This document shows positions 13,204-20,110 of a stretch of 64,000 bases of DNA, in pieces. A model generated the notes under the pieces. The model was not told the DNA's origin. It did not search any database and saw nothing but the letters and a program-made list of their open reading frames with translations. The DNA lies in assembly GCF_024171785.1 (NCBI RefSeq), contig NZ_JAMTCK010000010.1, forward strand, positions 1 to 64,000, written 5' to 3'. Position numbers and translations under genes: made by a program. The stretch is from Goodfellowiella coeruleoviolacea (GTDB taxonomy: Bacteria > Actinomycetota > Actinomycetes > Mycobacteriales > Pseudonocardiaceae). The first letter of the stretch is position 1. The number at the start of each line of letters is the position of its first letter.

Positions 13204-14046
13204 ATGGACACATTGGACGCGACCGGGACGATGCTCGACGCGACGGGGTGGCGCCCGCTGTGGAAGGACGACTTCCGCGGCCCCCACGGCGCTCCGCTGG
13301 ACCACGAGCGGTGGAAGGTCATCGTTGGCAAGCCCTGGGCCTCGGGCATGGAGAGCTACGCCGACGACACCACCCACCTGCACCTGGACGGCGACGGCCA
13401 CCTGGCCATGACCGCCACCCACGACGAGGACAACGGCTACGTGTCGGCGTGGATCGAAACCCGGCGCGAGGATTTCGTCCCACCCCCCGGCGGCGCGCTC
13501 CGCGTGCGGGCCAGGGTGCGCACCGCGCCCGGCCTCGGTGTGGACTGCGCGATGTTCGCCTGGGCCAACCGCATGCGCCACCTGGGCGAGCAGGAGCCGT
13601 TGCAGGGCTGGTACCAGTCCGGGGAGATCGACCTGTTCGAGGTGGTCAACTCCGAGCCGGCGCGCGTCTACGGGGTGGTGCACTCGCCGGAGTGCCACCA
13701 ACTGCCGTCCCTGGGCATGGGCACGTTCACCAGCACCGCCGACGGCAGCCCGCTCAGCGACGACTACCACACCTACACCACGGTGTGGACCCACGATCCG
13801 GACTCGATCACCTGGTACCTCGACGGCACGCCGTACCTGCGCCTGACCCCCGAGGACACCACCGCCAAGGGCTGGTTGTTCACCCAACCCGTCTACTTCG
13901 GACTGTTGATCGTCATCGGCAGTCCCGGTGGGCCGATCCTGCCCGGCGACCCCGACCCCGCCGCGTTCCCCACCACCATGTTCGTCGACGAGGTCACCAT
14001 CGAGGAGTTGCCGCCCGGCGGCGGCGCCCCGAACCTCGTCCCGTGA
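13204..14046 (+). CDS. GH16-fold (beta-glucanase/laminarinase-like) protein, cytoplasmic
   Basis: The protein has 280 aa. The GH16 catalytic signature is intact: GEIDLFE, with nucleophile Glu141, Asp143 and acid/base Glu146. The flanking sequence (WKDDFRG at the start, VWTHDPDSITWYLDG in the middle, FVDEVTIEEL at the end) fits a concanavalin-like jelly roll of the family's normal catalytic-domain length. Unlike ordinary GH16 enzymes it has no signal peptide, so it should stay in the cytoplasm. It lies 86 bp after the PKS stop, and its own stop overlaps the next gene's GTG by 4 bp, tying it to the cyclase-like protein and the P450. A role in tailoring, folding or releasing the polyketide, or in removing a sugar from an intermediate, is inference. 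The fold call is confident, the substrate unknown. Confidence 0.85.
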   Translation: MDTLDATGTMLDATGWRPLWKDDFRGPHGAPLDHERWKVIVGKPWASGMESYADDTTHLHLDGDGHLAMTATHDEDNGYVSAWIETRREDFVPPPGGALRVRARVRTAPGLGVDCAMFAWANRMRHLGEQEPLQGWYQSGEIDLFEVVNSEPARVYGVVHSPECHQLPSLGMGTFTSTADGSPLSDDYHTYTTVWTHDPDSITWYLDGTPYLRLTPEDTTAKGWLFTQPVYFGLLIVIGSPGGPILPGDPDPAAFPTTMFVDEVTIEELPPGGGAPNLVP

Positions 14047-15641
14047 CCTGTCCGCCTCCCGTGTCCTGGCAGGAGTTGCTGATCGTGCGAAACCCAGCAG
14101 AACCCGATGTCCCGGCGCTCGTGGACGACCTGGTGGCGGACGCCCTCGCCGATCCCACCGGCGGACTGTACCCGTCGGTCTACGAGACCGGGCGGCTGGT
14201 CAGCCTGGTTCCGTGGCTCACCGGACACGAGAGCCGGATCAGGTTCCTGATCGACGACCAGAACAGCGACGGCAGCTGGAGCGGCCCCGGCTCCTACGCG
14301 CTCGCGCCGACCCTCAGCGCGGTCGAGGCGCTGCTGGCCGTCCTGGACCGGGGCCGGGACCCCGCCGCCGCGCACCAGGGGCTGCTCGACAGCGCCAACC
14401 GGGGCCTGGCAGCGGCCAGCCGACTGCTCGCCGGTGTCGACGGCACGGCACCGCCCGGCACCCTCGTCGCCTTCCTCGTGGTGCCGGCACTGGTCGGTGA
14501 CATCAACGAGCGGTTGGCCCGGATCGACCACGAGCGACTGGATCGGCGTCGCCTCGCGCTGCCGTCGAACGTCAGTGCCGAGCCGCTCGTGCGGTTGCGG
14601 GCCGAGGGCTGGCGCAATCCCGTGTCCACCCACTACCTCGAACTCGTCGGCCCGGTCGCGACCCGATCCGCCGACGTCCACCCGGTGTCGGGCATCGTCG
14701 GCTGTTCGGCGGCGGCCACGGCCGCGTGGCTGGGCCCGGACCGCCCCGGGCCGGCGCACACCGAGTCCGTGCGGTTCCTCGACCAGACCCAGGCGCGGCT
14801 GGGCGGCCCGGTTCCGGGGCTGACCTCCATGGCCTGGTTCGAGCGGGCGTGGGTCTACGACGCGTTGGCCGCGGCGGGTGTGCCGGCGGCCCGGATCGCC
14901 GGCCTGCTCGCCGAACTGCCGGCGAACGCCAGCACGGAGGGCGCACCGGCGGCGCCCGGCTTCGCCCACGACTCGGAAACCTCGGCGCTCGTGCTGTTGG
15001 CCAGGGCGTGGGCCACCAACACCGTCGAACAACCCCGGTGCCTGTGGGACTACGACGCGGGCACGCACTTCCTGACCACCAAGCCCGTTGGCGCGCCCTC
15101 ACCGATCTCCAACTCGCGCATCCTCCAGGTGTTCGGCCGCTACCTGGGCCAGGCGCCGGCGGACAGCTCGCGCTGCGCCGACGCCATCACCCGGCTCGGG
15201 CGGTGGCTGCGCGACGGGCAGACCGACGGGCACTGGGTGGACCGCTGGCACGTGTCACCGCTCTACGCCACCCTGTGCTGCACCGTGGCGCTGCACCAGC
15301 ACGGCGGGGCCGAACACGGCGCGGCCGTGCGCGCGGCCGTCGACTGGGTGTTGGCCAGCCAGCGCGCCAACGGGTCCTGGGGCGTGTGGGACGGCACGGC
15401 CGAGGAGACCGCGTACGCGCTGCAGACGTTGCTGCTGACCCGCCCCGACCAGGCCGGCGTTGCCCACGCGGTGCGGCGGGGACGGGAGTTCCTGCTCCAG
15501 CACGGCCTGACCGGCCCTCACCCTCCACTGTGGATCGGCAAGGACCTGTACGCGCCGGTCACCCTGATCCGCGGCGCGGTGCTCAGCGCGCTCGCCCTGT
15601 CCCGGCACCGAGCACTCGCCCCGGCGGCGGCCACCGACTGA
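14043..15641 (+). CDS. Class II terpene cyclase-like protein (ent-CPP synthase / squalene-hopene cyclase family) with degenerate DxDD
   Basis: The protein has 532 aa from a GTG that overlaps the previous stop (GTGA). The N-terminal QNSDGSWSGPG followed by APTLSAVEALL, and the C-terminal SQRANGSWG, are the QW-like alpha-barrel repeats of bacterial class II diterpene cyclases, and the length fits that family. Where the family carries the general-acid motif DxDDTA, this protein has HDSETS (His309, Asp310, Ser311, Glu312, Thr313), so the catalytic middle Asp is Ser. No prenyl diphosphate synthase is encoded in the window. Being co-transcribed with a PKS-linked GH16-fold protein and a P450, it may act on a polyketide chain or have lost catalysis; this is inference. 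Family membership is well supported, substrate and chemistry are not. Confidence 0.8.
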   Translation: MTCPPPVSWQELLIVRNPAEPDVPALVDDLVADALADPTGGLYPSVYETGRLVSLVPWLTGHESRIRFLIDDQNSDGSWSGPGSYALAPTLSAVEALLAVLDRGRDPAAAHQGLLDSANRGLAAASRLLAGVDGTAPPGTLVAFLVVPALVGDINERLARIDHERLDRRRLALPSNVSAEPLVRLRAEGWRNPVSTHYLELVGPVATRSADVHPVSGIVGCSAAATAAWLGPDRPGPAHTESVRFLDQTQARLGGPVPGLTSMAWFERAWVYDALAAAGVPAARIAGLLAELPANASTEGAPAAPGFAHDSETSALVLLARAWATNTVEQPRCLWDYDAGTHFLTTKPVGAPSPISNSRILQVFGRYLGQAPADSSRCADAITRLGRWLRDGQTDGHWVDRWHVSPLYATLCCTVALHQHGGAEHGAAVRAAVDWVLASQRANGSWGVWDGTAEETAYALQTLLLTRPDQAGVAHAVRRGREFLLQHGLTGPHPPLWIGKDLYAPVTLIRGAVLSALALSRHRALAPAAATD

Positions 15642-15668
15642 CCAGCCGGCACCACGCGAGGAGATGGC

Positions 15669-16880
15669 ATGACCGCCCTTGACCACCAGCCGCGCAGCTA
15701 TCCCTTCCGCCAGCCCCGGCGCCTCGACGTCGATCCCGAGTGCGCCTGGCTGCGCCGTGAGCAGCCGGTGTGCCGGGTCGAACTGCCCTACGGGGGCGAG
15801 GGGTGGCTGGTCACCCGGCACGCCGACGCCAGGACCGTGCTCGCCGACCCGCGGTTCAGCCGCGCCGCCCTGGTCGGCCGGGACGTTCCCAGGACAGCAC
15901 CCCGGATTCCGCACGAGCCCACCATCCTCACCATGGACCCGCCCGACCACAGCCGCCTGCGTCGGCTGGTGTCCCGCGCGTTCAGCTCGCGACGCATCAA
16001 CGAGATCGAGCCACGGGTCCGTCAGCTCACCCAGGGCCTGCTGGACCGGGTGCACGACCACGGCCCGCCCGCGGACCTCGTCGCCCACCTGGCGCAGCCG
16101 CTGCCGAGCGCGGTCATCTGCGAGCTGCTCGGCGTTCCCGAGGCGGACCGGCCCCGGTTCTTCTCCTGGGCCGACGCGGTGTTGACCAGCGACGCGGACA
16201 GCCCCGCGCGGATCGCCACCGCCCTCACCGAACTCAAGGGCTACCTGGCGGAGTTGGTGGCGCAACGCCGGGAGGAACCCACCGACGACGTGCTCGGCGC
16301 GCTCGTCCTGGCCCGGGACGAGCGGGGCCAGCTCAGTGAGCACGAGCTGGTCACCTTCGGGGTGACGCTGCTGCTGGCCGGTCTGGAGACGACCGCCAAC
16401 CAGATCGGCAACTTCGTCTACCACCTGCTGACCCACCCCGACCAGCTCGCCACGCTCACGGCCGGTCCGCACCGGCTGGCCGACGTGGTCGAGGAGCTGC
16501 TGCGGCTGATCCCGATCTCCGCGCACGCGGGCTTCACCCGCGTCGCCACCGAGGACGTCGAGCTGAACGGGGTGCTGGTGCGGGCGGGTGAGGCCGTGTT
16601 GGTCGACCTGGACTCGGCCAACCGCGACGAGGCGGTCTTCACCGACCCGGACCGGGTGGACCTGGGCCGCGAACGCAACCCGCACCTGGCCTTCGGCCAT
16701 GGCGCGCACCACTGCCTCGGTGCGCAACTGGCCCGGATGGAGTTGCGCACCGCGATCGGTGAACTGCTCACCCGGTTCCCCGGTCTGGCCCTTGCCGTGC
16801 CAGCGTCAGACCTGCTGTGGAAGCACGCCAGCGTCGTGCGTGGCCTGCGGGAACTACCGGTCACCTGGTCCACGCCCTAG
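15669..16880 (+). CDS. Cytochrome P450, polyketide-tailoring type
   Basis: The protein has 403 aa with ATG at 15669 behind a GAGGAG ribosome site, 27 bp after the cyclase-like gene. It has the I-helix AGLETT (Gly238, Glu240, Thr241, Thr242), the ExxR motif in EELLRL, and the heme loop FGHGAHHCLG with Cys349 as the iron ligand. This is a soluble class I bacterial P450 that needs ferredoxin and reductase from elsewhere in the genome. Last in the GH16-cyclase-P450 set, it most likely hydroxylates or epoxidises the polyketide made by the upstream PKS. Substrate and position cannot be predicted from sequence. It resembles CYP107-type macrolide oxidases in general layout. Confidence 0.93.
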   Translation: MTALDHQPRSYPFRQPRRLDVDPECAWLRREQPVCRVELPYGGEGWLVTRHADARTVLADPRFSRAALVGRDVPRTAPRIPHEPTILTMDPPDHSRLRRLVSRAFSSRRINEIEPRVRQLTQGLLDRVHDHGPPADLVAHLAQPLPSAVICELLGVPEADRPRFFSWADAVLTSDADSPARIATALTELKGYLAELVAQRREEPTDDVLGALVLARDERGQLSEHELVTFGVTLLLAGLETTANQIGNFVYHLLTHPDQLATLTAGPHRLADVVEELLRLIPISAHAGFTRVATEDVELNGVLVRAGEAVLVDLDSANRDEAVFTDPDRVDLGRERNPHLAFGHGAHHCLGAQLARMELRTAIGELLTRFPGLALAVPASDLLWKHASVVRGLRELPVTWSTP

Positions 16881-16902
16881 CGGGGGAGTGCCCTCGGTGG
16901 CC

Positions 16903-16919
16903 GGGGCACGGCTCGCCCC
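16903..16919. terminator. Possible hairpin between convergent P450 and O-methyltransferase genes
   Basis: GGGGC at 16903-16907 pairs with GCCCC at 16915-16919 across a 7-nt loop, in the 56-bp gap between two convergent stops. The stem is short and has no T run, so this is only a weak candidate. Confidence 0.25.
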
Positions 16920-16936
16920 TGGTCGGGGACGGGACG

Positions 16937-17959
16937 TCAGTCAGGCAGACCGCATTCCAGGACCGTGTGGATCGAGGGCAGCCGCTGTGCGGACAGCACG
17001 CGCAGCCCGGCCTGGGCCACCAGGGCACGCATTTCCGCCTCGGTGTGCAGCTGGGCGCCCTGTTCGAACATGACCATCTTGGTGAGCATCAGCACCCAGT
17101 TCGGGGCGGCACCGTTCAGCGGCTCCACGATGAGCAGCCGGGGACGCGAACCGGCCGCTGCCCGCGCGGTGTCCACCAGGGCGGTGCGCACCACGGTGAG
17201 CATGCGCACGATGGTGTCCGGCCGGCAGTCGTGCAGCACGTTCTTGAGCAGGTAGACGTCACCGCCGGCGGGCACCGAGGCGAGCAGGTCGGCCGGCTGG
17301 AAGTGGAGGCGGCCGACCAGGTCGGCCATCCCGGCGTCGGTCAGCCGCGCACCGGCCCTGGCGCACACCTCCGCCCGGTCCACGCAGATCCCGTCCAGGT
17401 GCGGGTTGGCCCTGAGCACGGCGGCGAGCAGATGGCCGTTGCCGCCGCCGAGGTCAACGACGCGACGCGCCGCGGAGAAGTCGTGGGCAGCCACGAGTTC
17501 GGGCGCGGCCAGGCCGGTCAGGTTGGCCATCGACCGGTCGAAGACCGCGGCCTCGTCCGGGTTCTGCTCCAGGTACTCGTACAGGGGCAGGCCGAACCGG
17601 TGTGGGAACGCGGGTTTGCCGGTGCGCACGGTGTGGTCCAGGTGCTGCCACGCCGCGCCGTAGCTGCCGACGGCCAGCAGGCAGAAGTGGCGGGCGGACC
17701 GGGGATGGCCGTCCCGCAACTGTTCGGACAGGGGCGAGTTGGTGAACCGGCCGGACTCGTCCTGTGCGAACACGTCCATCTCGACCAACACGTGCAGCAG
17801 GACGTCGAGCGCGGCCGAGTCGGCGCCGACCACCCCGGCCAGTTCCGCCGCGGACATGGGTTCGCCGGCCAGGTGCTCGGCCAGGTCGAGCCGGGCGGCG
17901 GTGGCCAGTGCACTGGCCAGCCACCCCGACATGGCGATCTGGAACAGCCGCATGCTCAT
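16937..17959 (-). CDS. SAM-dependent O-methyltransferase (plant-type OMT / DnrK-TcmN family)
   Basis: The protein has 340 aa. An N-terminal winged-helix dimerisation domain (residues about 1-90) is followed by the SAM fold with VVDLGGGNGHLL near residues 167-178. The region LLKNVLHD carries the His that serves as general base in this family. Two starts are close (ATG 17959 and ATG 17953); the first is given. The gene faces the P450 gene end to end and is the last gene of the left polyketide locus, so O-methylation of that product is the natural guess. It could equally methylate an unrelated small phenol or hydroxyl group. A TACGAT -10-like element lies upstream in the 170-bp gap. Confidence 0.88.
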   Translation of the reverse strand: MSMRLFQIAMSGWLASALATAARLDLAEHLAGEPMSAAELAGVVGADSAALDVLLHVLVEMDVFAQDESGRFTNSPLSEQLRDGHPRSARHFCLLAVGSYGAAWQHLDHTVRTGKPAFPHRFGLPLYEYLEQNPDEAAVFDRSMANLTGLAAPELVAAHDFSAARRVVDLGGGNGHLLAAVLRANPHLDGICVDRAEVCARAGARLTDAGMADLVGRLHFQPADLLASVPAGGDVYLLKNVLHDCRPDTIVRMLTVVRTALVDTARAAAGSRPRLLIVEPLNGAAPNWVLMLTKMVMFEQGAQLHTEAEMRALVAQAGLRVLSAQRLPSIHTVLECGLPD

Positions 17960-18129
17960 CCCGCCCCCAGCGACAGACAGTTCCCGCCTGGTCCTGTGTG
18001 GACAGAGCCTCCGGCGTGGAACGCGAGTCCGGCCATCGTATTCGGCATTTTCGTCGGTTAACTCCGCTGTTCACCTTCCTGGTTCTTCGTCCGATTGGTC
18101 GACATTCACGGCTCGCGCCCCAGGTGGAC

Positions 18130-18900
18130 TCAACCCAGGTGGGCGGTGGCGGTGGGCAGCGCGACCTGACCGGTGACGAATCGGCTCCACAGGCCGAACG
18201 TCAGGGGGTGGCCTGGTCGCGCGCTGCTCTCCACAAAGCTGTGGGTGCCCGTCTCATCGGTGGTGCTCGCACCGAACGACACCTGGAACCGCGTGGTGGC
18301 CGCCCGGTCGAGCGGGGGCAGCGGTGACGGCAGCAGTTCGTCCGACCCCCAGCGGTAGTCCGCCCGGTAGCACCCGGTGACCGGTTCGAAGGTGTTCGCC
18401 AACACCGCGCCCGTGGCCGGGATGGTGATCAGCACACCGCGCAGGCCGCTCCGGTACCGGGTGTTGAACACCAGCACCTCGGCCGAGGTGGCCGGATACA
18501 CCTCCGCCCGACCCGACCCCACCTGGGAGCCGGCCGGACAGGCCGCCGGTCCACCCGCCCGCAGACTCGCCTGGTCGCAGGTCGGGAACTTCGTGGGGTT
18601 GAACCGGATCGACTTGTCGAACAGGAAGACGAACTGGCTGGCCGGGGCCGGTTTCTCCCCGGTAGCGGTGCGGCTGGTCCGGTCGAAGACCACCTCGACG
18701 CCGGTGGGTGAACCACCGTCGCGTCGGACGGAAACCGCCAGGCCGTCGAGGTTGCGCGGGCCGGCGACCGGTGCCTCCTGCGGCGGCACCGGGCCGCTCG
18801 GGGTGGGCACCGGCCAGCTAGCGGCCCTGGCCGGGGCGCTGACCAGCATCGCTGCCGCCAGCGCCCCGGCAGTCACCACGGCACGAATCGAGCGTCGCAC
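18130..18900 (-). CDS. Secreted protein of unknown function
   Basis: The protein has 256 aa. GTG at 18900 is preferred because GGGGAGG lies 6 nt upstream and the sequence from there is a textbook Sec signal (two Arg, then a hydrophobic stretch, then SAPARA before the mature part). A longer in-frame ATG start at 18948 would place 16 residues ahead of the signal. The mature part is rich in Pro, Gly and Thr and contains PTCDQASL and CPAGSQVGSG, with paired cysteines, which suggests an extracytoplasmic beta-rich protein. I recognise the CPAGSQVGSG style from uncharacterised actinobacterial secreted proteins but know no function. It stands alone between the methyltransferase and a divergent kinase-like gene. 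Confidence 0.75.
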   Translation of the reverse strand: MRRSIRAVVTAGALAAAMLVSAPARAASWPVPTPSGPVPPQEAPVAGPRNLDGLAVSVRRDGGSPTGVEVVFDRTSRTATGEKPAPASQFVFLFDKSIRFNPTKFPTCDQASLRAGGPAACPAGSQVGSGRAEVYPATSAEVLVFNTRYRSGLRGVLITIPATGAVLANTFEPVTGCYRADYRWGSDELLPSPLPPLDRAATTRFQVSFGASTTDETGTHSFVESSARPGHPLTFGLWSRFVTGQVALPTATAHLG

Positions 18901-19151
18901 ACCGCCTCCCCGGTCAGTCGTGGCGAACGATCCGACTGAACCAGACAAAACGTGTTCTTCCCGTCAAGTCGGCGCGCGGCGGCCGTCCGGTCGAGCCGGC
19001 CGCCACAGCACGTGGTTCTGGTGCCTCGCGGAAACGAGTTGACCGGTTGCGCCCCGACCCTCTTGCATGACCCTCGGCAACAGCAGGCGGCCGGCACCAC
19101 CCGGCCAGGTCGGCGGTGCGGGCCGGCCGACGCCCAGGACGGGAGGTGGGG

Positions 19152-20054
19152 ATGCGCGCGGGCAGGATGCACGCCGACGAGGTGGACATCGACGCCGCGT
19201 TGGTGCGCCGGCTGGTCGCCACCCAGTTTCCACAGTGGACTGATCTCCCCGTCGAACCGGTCGAGTCCAGCGGCACGGACAACGCGATGTTCCGGCTCGG
19301 CGCGGACATGGCCGTGCGGCTGCCCCGCATCGCGGGCGCGGTGCCGGACGTGGCACGGGAACACCGCTGGCTGCCCCGGCTGGCCCCGCGGCTCCCGGTG
19401 GCCGTGCCCACCCCGCTCGGGCTGGGCGCGCCGGGCGAGGGCTACCCGTGGAGCTGGTCGGTCTACCGCTGGCTCGACGGCACCAACCCGGTGGTCGGCC
19501 ACCTCGCCGAACCCGACCTGCTCGCGGCCGACCTGGCCGGGTTCGTCGCCGCGCTGCGCCGCGTCGACCCCGCTGGCGGACCACCAGCGGGACGGGGCGT
19601 GGCCCTGGCGGCCCGGGACGCGCCAACGCGTGCGGCGATCGCGCAGCTGCACGGGATGATCGACACCGAGCGGGCGACCGCCGCGTGGGAGCGCGCCCTG
19701 CGCCTGCCCGAGCACACCGGGCCGCCGGCCTGGCTGCACGGTGATCTCGGCCCGGGCAACGTGCTCGTCACCGCCGGGCGGCTGACCGCCGTCATCGACT
19801 TCGGCGGTGTGGGCGTTGGCGACCCCACCGCGGACCTGATCGTGGCCTGGAACCTGCTGCCGGCCAACGCCAGGCGTGCCTTCCGCACCGCCCTGGACGT
19901 GGACGACACGACCTGGGCGCGGGGCCGGGGTTGGGCGCTGTCCATCGCGCTCATCCAGCTGCCGTACTACCACCGCACCAACCCGGCGCTGGCTGACAAC
20001 GCGCGACACGTCATCCGCGAAGTGCTCACCGACGAGAGCACCGCGCGCGGCTGA
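19152..20054 (+). CDS. Aminoglycoside phosphotransferase (APH)-family kinase
   Basis: The protein has 300 aa. ATG 19152 follows GGGAGGTGGG directly and is preferred over the longer GTG at 19116. The kinase-like fold shows an N-lobe ending in SWSVYRWLDG, the catalytic loop HGDLGPGN (His196, Asp198, Asn203) and the metal-binding VIDFGG (Asp216). Length and motifs match small APH/choline-kinase-like proteins that phosphorylate hydroxyl groups of antibiotics or metabolites. It may confer aminoglycoside or macrolide resistance, or act on an unknown small molecule; sequence does not decide. It is convergent with the mannosidase gene and not clearly part of either polyketide locus. Confidence 0.85.
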   Translation: MRAGRMHADEVDIDAALVRRLVATQFPQWTDLPVEPVESSGTDNAMFRLGADMAVRLPRIAGAVPDVAREHRWLPRLAPRLPVAVPTPLGLGAPGEGYPWSWSVYRWLDGTNPVVGHLAEPDLLAADLAGFVAALRRVDPAGGPPAGRGVALAARDAPTRAAIAQLHGMIDTERATAAWERALRLPEHTGPPAWLHGDLGPGNVLVTAGRLTAVIDFGGVGVGDPTADLIVAWNLLPANARRAFRTALDVDDTTWARGRGWALSIALIQLPYYHRTNPALADNARHVIREVLTDESTARG

Positions 20055-20110
20055 CCAGCCAGCCGGTCACCACACCCGCGGTGGCGCGGCCGTGCGGTGT
20101 CCGGCCCCGG

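Noticed and set aside
20055-20110. Imperfect hairpin (ACACCCGC ... GCGGTGT) between convergent kinase and mannosidase genes
   Set aside because: The stem has a bulge and no T run; too weak to call as a terminator.
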